A stretch of DNA of 64,000 nt from Gracilibacillus suaedae. Its GTDB lineage: Bacteria > Bacillota > Bacilli > Bacillales > Amphibacillaceae. The notes under the pieces were generated by a model. That model made no database searches. It was given only the letters and a program-made list of their open reading frames with translations, and was not told the origin of the DNA. Shown one piece after another: positions 55,088-63,682 of the stretch (positions within the stretch are counted from its first letter, which is position 1; every line of letters starts with the position of its first letter). The translations under genes were made by a program, and so were the position numbers. The stretch is from assembly GCF_017599345.1 (NCBI RefSeq), contig NZ_JAGFVL010000012.1, forward strand, positions 1 to 64,000. Direction: 5' to 3'.

Positions 55088-55888
55088 TTACAAGAAAGTT
55101 CGTTGAACGCGATCCCAGAAGGAGTTGTTTTTCAGCTTCACGGTTTTAATCCGTTTATCACTTAGCTGAATCGTTAAAGTTTGTATGTTTCTTATCGAGT
55201 AAGCCTCATTATCAAGCCCTACAATCGGATAATCATTACCATCCTGAATGACTTCCAGACGCAAAGTTCGATCTTGATTTAAAACAAACGAAGAGCCTAA
55301 CGTACGGTAGCGGTTATTGTTTAAAGAAGCAAGCTCCGTTACTTGCAAACATGGAATTTTCGGGTCAATCACAGCACCTGAAGTTGACTTATTATAGCCT
55401 GTACTTCCAGTAGGAGTTGCTACAATTAATCCATCTCCACGAAAGCGTTCGAAATGATTATCATCTATAAATACATCTATAACAATCGTTTTAATAATAG
55501 CTGAGCGAATAGCTGCTTCATTTAAACAATGGAATGTTGACTGCCCATTAATCGTAACATCAATTATCGGAAAACGGCGAACCTCAATACTATTATTTTT
55601 CATTGATTCCACCATTTCACCATACTGGTCAATATTAAAGTCGCAGTACAAGCCTGATTCATCTGCTTGCGTAATGCCAACATATAAGCAATCCTGACGA
55701 AAGTTTGTATGACGGACAGCTTGCAAGAATTCACCGTCCCCACCGACGCTGATTATAATATTAGCTTCTTTAGCCTCTTCTACGATTTGAAAGCCTTGAC
55801 TTTTAACATATTCAAATAGCGGTTCCAATTTTTTAATAAGTTCCTCGTTTTTCTTGTAGTAAAAATATAAATTACTTCTGTTGTCCAT
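55088..55888 (-). CDS. nadK: NAD kinase (YtdI/NadK2 type)
   Basis: Phosphorylates NAD to NADP. 266 aa with the diacylglycerol-kinase-like motif SVGGDGEFL (GGDG at 49-52), GDGLIVATPTGSTGYNKSTSG, and ASLNNNRYRTLGSSFV. I chose ATG 55888, behind AGGAGG; a longer frame to 55906 starts within that RBS region. The ytcJ-nadK-ytfI-ytfJ-ytxK-ackA layout equals the B. subtilis ytdI locus, so this is the second (quinolinic-acid-responsive type) NAD kinase rather than NadK1. Confidence 0.93.
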   Translation of the reverse strand: MDNRSNLYFYYKKNEELIKKLEPLFEYVKSQGFQIVEEAKEANIIISVGGDGEFLQAVRHTNFRQDCLYVGITQADESGLYCDFNIDQYGEMVESMKNNSIEVRRFPIIDVTINGQSTFHCLNEAAIRSAIIKTIVIDVFIDDNHFERFRGDGLIVATPTGSTGYNKSTSGAVIDPKIPCLQVTELASLNNNRYRTLGSSFVLNQDRTLRLEVIQDGNDYPIVGLDNEAYSIRNIQTLTIQLSDKRIKTVKLKNNSFWDRVQRTFL

Positions 55889-56041
55889 TTTCTTTCCTCC
55901 TAACAAGCATATGTATCTGTTCTCATCTTATCATGATTTATAAGGCTATCCCATTGATAACTTTGATTATTTTGTGTTGATTGTTACGACTTTATGATTA
56001 ATCTAGTATTTACTCGTAAATAATAAGGATGAGGTGAGAAT

Positions 56042-56578
56042 ATGCTGATTGTCTTATTATTGATTATAATCGTTCTTTTCATTATCATACTGTTAATTTT
56101 TCTAATGTCGAAAGTATATATATCATTGGACTGGCAATGGGATGAAGAGGATAAAAATGTCCAATTTAAAATCAGTATATTGCGTTTTACTTTTTATCAA
56201 GAGACAATCGATTTCACTAAGTTAGATTTACCATCTTTCGAAACAGATAATAATGGGGATATAAAGAAGAGGTATCATCTTGTAAAAAGTTTGTTGAAAA
56301 AATCAGAAATCGAAACTTTACACACCAAAACAATTGTTGCTACATACGATCCATCGATTACAGCATATCTTTACGTGTCTATCACCACGTTAGCTGAATG
56401 GATTAAGGCTCATTATAGTAGTAAAAGAGACGTTGAAATTAATATAGCAGCAGATTTTGAACAAGAAACTTTTCAATCAGTAGGTGAGTGCATGATATCG
56501 GTAAAATTGAGTAAGACTATCAAAGAAATGAAGAAAATGAAAAAAATACGGAAGGAGTCAGTAAATGATGGAAGATAA
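56042..56578 (+). CDS. ytfI: DUF2953 protein YtfI
   Basis: 178 aa: N-terminal TM (about 1-23, nearly pure Ile/Leu), then a cytoplasmic or extracellular beta-rich DUF2953 region with VYISLDWQWDEEDKNVQFKI and TTLAEWIKAHY. It overlaps ytfJ by 14 nt, giving translational coupling. In sporulating Bacilli the ytfIJ pair is expressed in the forespore; function of YtfI is unknown. Confidence 0.85.
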   Translation: MLIVLLLIIIVLFIIILLIFLMSKVYISLDWQWDEEDKNVQFKISILRFTFYQETIDFTKLDLPSFETDNNGDIKKRYHLVKSLLKKSEIETLHTKTIVATYDPSITAYLYVSITTLAEWIKAHYSSKRDVEINIAADFEQETFQSVGECMISVKLSKTIKEMKKMKKIRKESVNDGR

Positions 56579-57029
56579 TAACCAAAATGTGCACCCGTTA
56601 GAAGGATTTATGAATTTAACGATGGCTAATTTAAAACAATTAATTGAAGTGGATACAGCAATTGGGAAACCAATAGAAGTTCCAGATGGCAGTTTGATCA
56701 TTCCATTATCCAAAGTAAAATTTGGCTTTGCAGCTGGAGGCAGTGAGTTTGTACCTGGTGGAGGACAAGATCAGCAGGGTGAAGAAAGTGGGCAAGAGGA
56801 TAATCAATCAGAATCGATCATCCCGTTTGGTGGTGGAAGTGGTGGAGGTGTTTCTATCATACCTTCAGCGTTTGTCATTGCTAATAAAGAAGGAGTCCGA
56901 CTCTTACCACTCAATGAATCCACGACCGCTTATGAGAAAGTGTTAGAGAAAAGCCCGCAAGTGATTGACCAGGTTTTGGATATGTTAAAACAAAGAAGAG
57001 ATGGAAAGCAGCAAGGTAATGATATGTAA
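56565..57029 (+). CDS. ytfJ: Sporulation protein YtfJ (GerW family)
   Basis: 154 aa. Family features: HPLEGFMNLTMANLKQLIEVDTAIGKPIEVPDGSLIIPLSKVKFGFAAGG, a glycine/acidic linker (about 65-100: PFGGGSGGGVSI), and IPSAFVIANKEGVRLLPL, here listed in shorter conserved blocks. GerW-type proteins act in spore germination/dormancy. Tandem ATG codons at 56565/56568 follow AAGGAG. Confidence 0.88.
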   Translation: MMEDNNQNVHPLEGFMNLTMANLKQLIEVDTAIGKPIEVPDGSLIIPLSKVKFGFAAGGSEFVPGGGQDQQGEESGQEDNQSESIIPFGGGSGGGVSIIPSAFVIANKEGVRLLPLNESTTAYEKVLEKSPQVIDQVLDMLKQRRDGKQQGNDM

Positions 57030-57068
57030 TGCTTCTCAGTAGACAATTTGATTTCACTGCCTTCATAA

Positions 57069-57193
57069 TATAGTGAGACTTCCATTAGTGGGATTTACAC
57101 CACTGATGGTTAGCGAAACTTATCAGGGTGTTAGATCCATGCTTATCACTAGGATCCGTTGCAAAAACTTGCAGGAAGTTAGCACCGTGATAA
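57069..57193 (-). repeat. TTTATC-type structured repeat, family A copy 8
   Basis: Minus strand: TTATCACGGTGCTAACTTCC, an inner arm with a different sequence (GATCC..GGATC), CTAACACCCTGATAAG, TTTCGCTAACC, second hairpin CATCAGTGG..CCACTAATG, tail AAGTCTCACTATA. The outer stem is kept while the inner arm is replaced. It lies between ytfJ and ytxK. Confidence 0.75.
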
Positions 57194-57236
57194 GATAGGC
57201 AGTGAATCATTTTGTATATTGTGGAGGGAACAAAAA

Positions 57237-58214
57237 ATGTCGTTTGATATAGAAAAAGCTTTTTCAGATTTGGATCAACTAACATCTACTATAGAAGAAA
57301 CAGAAAATGAACCATATTTAGAAAGTTTAATTTTTGCGTTACGTGCTATCCAAACTGAAGAAGCATTAGATTTACCTACTAAAAAGACAGCAGATAGTTT
57401 AGCATCACTTAAAAAATCATTTTATAGTGAAGATACTACAAGTGAATCGATTCGAAAAGTCATTCAGCTAGCCTTAATTAAAGGAATGAAGGGATCTACT
57501 CAACATCAACACGTTGTAACGCCTGACAGTGTCGCTATGTTTATGGGCTATTTTATTCAAAAGTTAATGCCTAAGACTAACCATTTACGACTATTTGATC
57601 CAGCAAGTGGTGCGGCGAATTTGTTAACTGCTGTGATTAATCAGGTAGAAGCAGATGTTACGGGATATGGAAGTGAAATTGACCCGACATTAATTCAATT
57701 AGCAGTAGAAAGTTCGAACTTGCAAGAGGTTGAGGTTGAATACTTTCACCAAGATAGTTTAACTCCATTATTGTTAGAACCGGTTGATGCGGTTATAGCT
57801 GATTTACCTGTCGGATATTATCCAGATGATGAACAAGCGGCCAAATTTGAATTAAATGCTGATCAAGGACATGCTTATTCACATCATTTATTTATCGAAC
57901 AGAGTATGATCTATACAAAAGATGCAGGTTACTTATTATTTGTTATACCTAATTTCCTTTTTACTAGTGACCAAAGTGATAAATTACAAAAATACCTACG
58001 CAATAATGCCCATATATTAGCATTGCTACAATTACCATTATCGATGTTTTCTTCCGAACAGCATGCTAAAAGTATCTTAGTCTTACAGAAGCAGGGTAAG
58101 GATACAAAGCCACCAAAGCAAACATTAATGGCCCAATTGCCATCCTTTAAAGATGTCAATAAGACCCATAATATCCTTCAAAAAATCGATAATTGGTTTA
58201 AAACTGAAAAGTGA
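57237..58214 (+). CDS. ytxK: YtxK, class I SAM-dependent methyltransferase-like protein
   Basis: 325 aa with an N-terminal helical domain (1-95) and an N6-adenine-methylase-like fold: FMGYFIQKLMPK, LFDPASGAANLLTAVI (SAM motif I), GSEIDPTLIQLA, and IADLPVGYYPDD in the place of the catalytic D/N-P-P-Y/F motif. I chose ATG 57237 (GGAGGG 9 nt upstream). Bacillus YtxK lies directly before ackA, as here. The substrate is unknown; no restriction genes are nearby. Confidence 0.88.
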   Translation: MSFDIEKAFSDLDQLTSTIEETENEPYLESLIFALRAIQTEEALDLPTKKTADSLASLKKSFYSEDTTSESIRKVIQLALIKGMKGSTQHQHVVTPDSVAMFMGYFIQKLMPKTNHLRLFDPASGAANLLTAVINQVEADVTGYGSEIDPTLIQLAVESSNLQEVEVEYFHQDSLTPLLLEPVDAVIADLPVGYYPDDEQAAKFELNADQGHAYSHHLFIEQSMIYTKDAGYLLFVIPNFLFTSDQSDKLQKYLRNNAHILALLQLPLSMFSSEQHAKSILVLQKQGKDTKPPKQTLMAQLPSFKDVNKTHNILQKIDNWFKTEK

Positions 58215-58241
58215 GAAAAATCAGAAAATAAAAATTTTACG

Positions 58242-58298
58242 AAGCAAACGTTACCATTTGATATTCCGGTTGCAAACTTATTCTGACGGTGTTTAAAT
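58242..58298 (+). promoter_or_regulatory. ackA promoter with upstream cre site
   Basis: cre candidate AAGCAAACGTTACCA (58242-58256) differs at one position from WTGNAANCGNWNNCW. Promoter: TTGCAA (58270-58275), 17-nt spacer, TTAAAT (58293-58298). The cre centre is about 56 nt upstream of the predicted start, the position of the activating cre of B. subtilis ackA. Confidence 0.65.
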
Positions 58299-58380
58299 GG
58301 ATATGGGAATGTTTGAACAGATGTAAAAACATTGATTTTTTTAGTCAGGGTAAGTAAACGAAAGAATGAAAGGATTGAAA

Positions 58381-59571
58381 ATGTTGCGTAAAATTTTAGC
58401 TGTAAACGCTGGAAGTTCTTCACTGAAGTTTCAACTAATTGAAATGCCGGAAGAAAAAGTGTTGTCAAAAGGACTAGTTGAACGAATTGGCATTGCTGAT
58501 TCCGTTTTTTCTATTGAATTTGATGATAAGGAAGATGAAGAAACTAGAGATATTCCTGATCATGCTGTAGCTGTCAAGCTCTTACTTGATAAATTAACAT
58601 CATTTGGTGTGATTAAAAGTTTGGATGAAATTGATGGTATTGGGCATCGTGTTGTACATGGTGGAGAGAAATTTAATGATTCGGTCGTGATTACGGATGA
58701 AGTAATTAAGGAAATTGAAGAAGTATCTGAGCTAGCACCGTTGCATAACCCAGCAAACTTAACAGGTATTCGTGCTTTCCGTGAAGTGTTACCAGATGTT
58801 CCTTCTGTAGCAGTATTTGATACAGCATTTCACCAGACAATGCCTGAGCAATCTTATTTATATAGTTTACCATATGAATATTATCAAAAATATGGCATCC
58901 GTAAATACGGATTTCATGGTACATCACATAAATACGTCTCTGAACGTGCTTCAGAGTTAATGGGTGTACCTTTGGAACAATTACGTCTGTTATCTTGTCA
59001 CTTAGGAAATGGCGCAAGTATCGCAGCAATTGAAAAAGGTAAGTCAATTGATACTTCTATGGGCTTTACACCTTTAGCTGGTGTGACAATGGGGACAAGG
59101 TCTGGAAATATTGACCCGGCCTTAATTCCATATATCATGGAAAAAACTGGACAATCTGCTTCAGAAGTAATGAATGTGTTAAACAAGAAAAGTGGTATGC
59201 TAGCTTTATCCGGATTTTCTAGTGATTTACGAGATATCCAGGAGAAAGCAGAAAATGGTGACAATCGTGCTGAATTAGCACTTCAAGTATTTGCAGAAAG
59301 AATTCATAAATACATTGGTTCTTACGCAGCTAGAATGCATGGTGTGGATGCAATCATCTTTACGGCTGGTGTAGGTGAAAATAGTATAACCATTCGTGAA
59401 CGTGTATTAAAAGGATTAGAGTTTATGGGTGTATACTGGGATCCAAGCCTAAATAACATTCGCGGTAAAGAAACATTTGTAAACTATCCGCATTCACCTG
59501 TAAAAGTAATAGTTATCCCAACTAATGAGGAAGTAATGATTGCTAGAGATGCTGTTAGGTTGACACAATAA
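58381..59571 (+). CDS. ackA: Acetate kinase
   Basis: Converts acetyl phosphate + ADP to acetate + ATP in overflow metabolism. 396 aa, normal length. [12 protein letters not shown] at the N-terminus, [66 protein letters not shown]: all acetokinase motifs in order. ATG 58381 follows AAAGGA. Likely CcpA-activated. A terminator follows. Confidence 0.96.
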   Translation: MLRKILAVNAGSSSLKFQLIEMPEEKVLSKGLVERIGIADSVFSIEFDDKEDEETRDIPDHAVAVKLLLDKLTSFGVIKSLDEIDGIGHRVVHGGEKFNDSVVITDEVIKEIEEVSELAPLHNPANLTGIRAFREVLPDVPSVAVFDTAFHQTMPEQSYLYSLPYEYYQKYGIRKYGFHGTSHKYVSERASELMGVPLEQLRLLSCHLGNGASIAAIEKGKSIDTSMGFTPLAGVTMGTRSGNIDPALIPYIMEKTGQSASEVMNVLNKKSGMLALSGFSSDLRDIQEKAENGDNRAELALQVFAERIHKYIGSYAARMHGVDAIIFTAGVGENSITIRERVLKGLEFMGVYWDPSLNNIRGKETFVNYPHSPVKVIVIPTNEEVMIARDAVRLTQ

Positions 59572-59583
59572 ATTTATTGTAAA

Positions 59584-59625
59584 AAAGATCTTTATCCTAT
59601 TTAAATAGGGAAAGATCTTTTTTAC
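59584..59625. terminator. Terminator after ackA
   Basis: AAAAAAGATCTTTATCC and GGGAAAGATCTTTTTTA form a strong stem with A/T tracts. Confidence 0.85.
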
Positions 59626-59812
59626 TTGTATAACGAATGTTTACGCAAACGACCAGAGATATGCGACTTCACGAGTCTTCATACAGGAGAAAGGAAGATT
59701 TCTTTTGATAATGATTAAGCCTACTATTATAATTCAATGTTCAACATAGTAATAACTGAAACTTACTTATCTTGAGATAAAAAAGTATGGGAAATTATTT
59801 GACAAAATTGCT

Positions 59813-59840
59813 TGAAAGTTTGGGAAATTTCAGTTATATT
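59813..59840 (+). promoter_or_regulatory. Probable sigma-A promoter of the peptide-binding lipoprotein gene
   Basis: TTGAAA (59813-59818), 16-nt spacer, TATATT (59835-59840), about 60 nt before the ATG. The rest of 59626-59900 shows only a fragment (GCGACTTCACGAGTC) shared with the repeat near 20030. Confidence 0.5.
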
Positions 59841-59900
59841 ATAACATGATTATATATTACATAATCTTTACAAATATTTAAAAGAGGGGGGTTTAGATTA

Positions 59901-61523
59901 ATGAAATCTAAACATTTAGTTTTAATGTTATCTCTTCTGTTTGTGCTATCGATTGCACTTGTTGCTTGTGCAGGTGACGGTGAACCGGAAGAAACAACAG
60001 ATGAAAACGATTCAGCAGAAGAAGGCAGCGAGAACGAAGAAGCTGCAGGTTCCGGAGGAGACTTAGTGATAACTGTACCATCTGATGTAGTTTCACTATC
60101 AGCTCAAGGGCAAAATGACGTACCTTCAAGTAATGTACGTGAAAATATTTATGAAACACTAACTACGCTGAACGAGGATCAAGAAATTGAGCCAGGTTTG
60201 GCGACTGATTGGGAACAAGTTGATGATGTAACATGGGAATTCCATCTGCAAGAAGGTGTCACGTTCCATGATGGTGCTGAATTCAACGCTGAAGCAGTTA
60301 AAAAGAGTTTTGATCGTTTAGCAGATGAGAAAATTGCTTCTCCGTATGTATTCTTAATAGAACAAGTTGAAAGTATTGAAGTGGTTGATGATTACACCGT
60401 TAGATTTAATTTAGAGTATCCATATGCTCCATTATTAGCTAATCTAGCGCATAGTGGTACAGGGATTATGAGTCCTACTATTATTGATAAAGATTATGAA
60501 CAACTAGAAGATGGTGGCGATGTTGACGAATATATCAACAAAGAACCTAGTGGTACAGGACCATTTAAATTAGAAGATTGGACTGCAGGTGAGAGCGTAA
60601 CATTAACACCATATGAGGATTATTGGGGAGACAATGCTAAATTAGACTCTGTTCAATTTAAAGTAGTATCAGAACAAAGCTCACGAGTAGCAGAGTTAGA
60701 AACAGGTGTGACTCATGTAGCGGATCAAATTGGACCGAATAATATGTCTCGGGTTGATGGTCTAGCAGATGCAAGTGTTTTACAATCTCCAAGCGTTTCG
60801 GTATCTTATATCGGATTTAATACAGAGAAAGAACCATTTGATGATGTCCGAGTGCGTCAAGCACTTTCTATGGCAGTGGATAAAGATGAGATCATCAATG
60901 GTGTAATGAATGGTGTAGGTATCCCTGCAATTGGTGCTTTAGCGCCACCTGTATTTGGATATGATGATTCTATTGAAGGTTTACCGTATGATGTAGAAAA
61001 GGCGAAAGAATTATTAGCTGAAGCAGGATATGAAGATGGGTTTGAAACTACTATCTGGACAAATGATAATGAGCAGCGTGTTGATACAGCAGTAGCACTT
61101 CAAGCACAATTAGGCGAGATTGGTATCGATGTTGAGATTCAAGAGTTAGAATGGGGAGCATACTTAGAACGTACTTCTAATGGAGAGCATGATATGTTTA
61201 TTCTAGGTTGGTCTACTGTAACTGCTGACGCTGATTATGGTTTATATCCATTATTCCATAGCTCTCAGCAGGGTGAGCCAGGAAACCGTTCTTTCTTAGC
61301 TGATGATGAAGTAGATGAATTATTAGATGAGGGACGTCGTGAAACAGATCCTGCAGCACGTCAAGAAATTTACACTGAAGTACAGGAAAAGCTTGTTGAT
61401 CTTGCTCCTATGATATATACGCATCACCAAGAGTATCTACTAGGTGTAAGTGATTCAGTTAAAGACTTCAGCATCAATGCACAAGGTATCTACCAAATTA
61501 AAGATGCATATATTGAAGAATAA
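59901..61523 (+). CDS. Oligopeptide/dipeptide-type ABC transporter substrate-binding lipoprotein
   Basis: 540-aa SBP_bac_5 family receptor. Signal with lipobox LVAC (Cys23), an acidic linker (24-52), then ENIYETLTTLNEDQEIEPGLATDWEQVDDVTWEFHLQEGVTFHDG (in pieces: the typical PGLA..W, W-x-F-x-L-x-x-G-V-x-F-H-D-G signature), EPSGTGPFKLEDW, VRQALSMAVDKDEI and LFHSSQQGEPGNRSF. A very acidic protein. GAGGGGGG precedes the ATG. No permease is adjacent on this strand; it may serve the convergent importer genes at 62.7-64 kb or act with a distant one. Confidence 0.9.
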   Translation: MKSKHLVLMLSLLFVLSIALVACAGDGEPEETTDENDSAEEGSENEEAAGSGGDLVITVPSDVVSLSAQGQNDVPSSNVRENIYETLTTLNEDQEIEPGLATDWEQVDDVTWEFHLQEGVTFHDGAEFNAEAVKKSFDRLADEKIASPYVFLIEQVESIEVVDDYTVRFNLEYPYAPLLANLAHSGTGIMSPTIIDKDYEQLEDGGDVDEYINKEPSGTGPFKLEDWTAGESVTLTPYEDYWGDNAKLDSVQFKVVSEQSSRVAELETGVTHVADQIGPNNMSRVDGLADASVLQSPSVSVSYIGFNTEKEPFDDVRVRQALSMAVDKDEIINGVMNGVGIPAIGALAPPVFGYDDSIEGLPYDVEKAKELLAEAGYEDGFETTIWTNDNEQRVDTAVALQAQLGEIGIDVEIQELEWGAYLERTSNGEHDMFILGWSTVTADADYGLYPLFHSSQQGEPGNRSFLADDEVDELLDEGRRETDPAARQEIYTEVQEKLVDLAPMIYTHHQEYLLGVSDSVKDFSINAQGIYQIKDAYIEE

Positions 61524-61528
61524 GTATA

Positions 61529-61564
61529 AAAAAGGAAGCCTACTGTGTTGGCTTCCTTTTTTAG
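61529..61564 (+). terminator. Terminator after the peptide-binding lipoprotein gene
   Basis: AAAAGGAAGCC-TACTGTGTT-GGCTTCCTTTTTT. Confidence 0.85.
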
Positions 61565-61763
61565 TATTGAAAATGAGAATATCGATAAGGCAAAGTTCTT
61601 TAAGACTAGTTTGATGTCCATACATACGTGATACGGTAATTATTTGAATAACCTACAAACAGAGCAGTGTTCAAAACGTTAAGGTGAGCATATCGAGGAG
61701 AATGTGATTATCTTGTTATAAATCTTAAGGACTATAAAAAATGAAAAAAACGATAAGAAACTG

Positions 61764-61927
61764 TTTATCACGGTGTTAAACGTCCGTAATACCAATACAC
61801 CACTTCCAGATTCGGGCATAAGCAAAGAAGCTAACGGGTATAAACGGACGCTAACTTCCTGATATGTTTCGCTAATAATCAGTGGGGGTTTTAACTAAAC
61901 TCCAACTGATTGAAGTCTAGCTTTATC
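61764..61927 (+). repeat. TTTATC-bounded structured repeat, family A copy 9
   Basis: Head TTTATCACGGTGTTAAACG, CGTCCGT pairing perfectly with ACGGACG (61852), GCTAACTTCCTGATATG, TTTCGCTAA, second hairpin AATCAGTGGGGGTTT / AACTCCAACTGATT, tail AGTCTAGCTTTATC. Compared with copy 7 the CGTCTGT/ACAGATG helix carries compensatory changes. Confidence 0.8.
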
Positions 61928-62029
61928 ATGTGCTAAACGCCTGTAAGACCTCCGCTTCAGTTTCAATTAACAAAGGGATATTAGGTTTTTAGGAATGATA
62001 GCGCCAACACCCTGATCAGTAGCGAAACT
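61921..62029 (+). repeat. Family A repeat, copy 10, tandem to copy 9
   Basis: Begins with the CTTTATC that ends copy 9: TTTATCATGTGCTAAACGCC and TGTAAGACCTCCGCTTCAG, then GCGCCAACACCCTGATCAG and TAGCGAAACTT. The second hairpin is lost. Confidence 0.65.
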
Positions 62030-62119
62030 TCATCTGTACGTTGTTTTTGTATACATTGTTGCTAATTAGAAAAAAGTCCTTAAGAATTAGGGTATAATTT
62101 AGAAGAAGGAAGTGATTGC

Positions 62120-62488
62120 ATTAAATTTATAAAATCAATGGACTTCATTGTTATTTTGATATTTACACTTTTATTCCTTTATGACTATTTCCCTAGGTTA
62201 CCACTTGCAGACTTCATCCCAAAAAGCGTTTTAGTTGCTCTCATTTTAGGAGTATTATGGTTTAGTTTGATGTTCAAGAAGTACAGAGACTCAGATAATA
62301 AAGAGATACTAAAATGGCAAATTTCTATGACCATCTATTTCCTTTTTTTAATGGGGATATTTACAATTTTAGGAGGACAATCATCTTCAGGTATAGCCTT
62401 TAAAAATAAGTTTTTGTGGCTAGTTTTATTAATTTCCATATTTGAAATGCATTCACAGTGGAAGAAGGTAAAAAGTTCAGAAGCATAG
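62120..62488 (+). CDS. Hypothetical small membrane protein, probable ATT start
   Basis: Unrecognised protein with about four TM helices (Ile/Leu/Phe-rich). The first ATG is at 62138 but has no RBS. AAGGA (62106-62110) is correctly spaced (9 nt) for an in-frame ATT at 62120, which would add six residues and give a start of the form M-KFIKSMDFIVIL, 122 aa. So either a weak ATG start or an AUU start. Preceded by family A repeats. Confidence 0.55.
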   Translation: MKFIKSMDFIVILIFTLLFLYDYFPRLPLADFIPKSVLVALILGVLWFSLMFKKYRDSDNKEILKWQISMTIYFLFLMGIFTILGGQSSSGIAFKNKFLWLVLLISIFEMHSQWKKVKSSEA

Positions 62489-62636
62489 GTATTCTGTTGT
62501 ATACTTTCAAAAAAACACTGAGCGATGAATGTGGAGGTAACTGTCCAATTGTTTCTTTGCGACAATCTATAGGTTTCAGCAAATAATACTTGAAATGTAA
62601 CATCTAATTGTTGAAGCATATGAAGGAAAAGGATAT

Positions 62637-62680
62637 GAGAAAAGAGCTTAGATTGCTTTAAGCAATCTAAGCTCTTTTCT
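62637..62680. terminator. Terminator of the peptide ABC transporter operon
   Basis: AAAAGAGCTTAGATTGC-TTTA-GCAATCTAAGCTCTTTTC: a perfect 17-bp stem. It immediately follows the minus-strand ATPase gene and also can stop transcription from the small membrane gene. Confidence 0.88.
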
Positions 62681-62683
62681 TCA

Positions 62684-63682
62684 TTAATGCTCTGCTGCAA
62701 TTTTTTCAATGTGATGACACGCAGCACGATGACCTTCTTTCATATTATCCAAATTACGCAATTCAGGAACTTCCTGTCTACAAATATCCGTAGCGAAAGG
62801 ACATCTTGTGTGGAATCTGCATCCTTGCGGTGGATTAATAGGAGACGGTACATCCCCTTTCAAGATTATTCTTTCTTTCTTTACCTCGGGATCAGGTGTC
62901 GGAATCGAAGAAAGTAACGCTTTCGTATAAGGGTGCTGAGGATTATCAAATAATGATTTTTTATCAGCAATTTCTACGATTTTACCTAAATACATTACAA
63001 TAATTCGATCGGAAATATGACGAACAACACCTAAATCATGTGCAATAAATAGAAATGTCAAATTAAATTCTCTCTGAAGCTTCTTAAGTAAGTTAAGAAC
63101 TTGTGCCTGTACAGATACGTCAAGAGCAGATACAGCTTCATCACAAATGATTAATTTTGGATCAACAGATAATGCACGTGCGATCCCAATACGTTGTCTC
63201 TGGCCACCTGAGAATTCATGTGGATAACGATCGATTTGATCGGCGTTTAGTCCGACTGTTTCTAGTAATTCGATTGCTCGTTCACGGCGTTTTTCCTTTG
63301 GTACAGCATTTTGTATTGCCATAGCTTCCGTTAAGATCTTTCCTACAGTTTGTCTCGGATTAAGCGAAGCATAAGGATCCTGAAAGATTACTTGCAAATC
63401 TTTTCGTTTCTTCCTCATGTCTCTTCTACTTAATGAAAGTAAGTCGACACCATCAAACTCAATGGAACCATCTGTCGGTTCGTCTAAGCGTAGAATGGCA
63501 CGACCCGTCGTTGATTTTCCACATCCAGACTCACCCACAACACTTAAGGTTTCACCTTCATATATATCGAAAGTAACGTCATCAACAGCTTTGACATGAT
63601 TTACAGTTCTTCCTAAGATTCCCCCTTTAATAGGGAAATGTTGCTTTAAATTATTCACTTTCAGCAGTTCTTTTTGACTCAC
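62684..63682 (-). CDS. Peptide/nickel-family ABC transporter ATP-binding protein (OppF/AppF/DppF type)
   Basis: 332 aa: Walker [20 protein letters not shown]-loop [16 protein letters not shown], signature [15 protein letters not shown], Walker [21 protein letters not shown]-loop [10 protein letters not shown], and the C-terminal oligo-HPY domain with cysteines ([18 protein letters not shown]). GTG 63682 is optimally spaced from GGAGGTGA; an ATG at 63688 touches the RBS and is the alternative. It overlaps the preceding OppD-like gene, as expected for paired ATPases. Confidence 0.92.
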   Translation of the reverse strand: MSQKELLKVNNLKQHFPIKGGILGRTVNHVKAVDDVTFDIYEGETLSVVGESGCGKSTTGRAILRLDEPTDGSIEFDGVDLLSLSRRDMRKKRKDLQVIFQDPYASLNPRQTVGKILTEAMAIQNAVPKEKRRERAIELLETVGLNADQIDRYPHEFSGGQRQRIGIARALSVDPKLIICDEAVSALDVSVQAQVLNLLKKLQREFNLTFLFIAHDLGVVRHISDRIIVMYLGKIVEIADKKSLFDNPQHPYTKALLSSIPTPDPEVKKERIILKGDVPSPINPPQGCRFHTRCPFATDICRQEVPELRNLDNMKEGHRAACHHIEKIAAEH

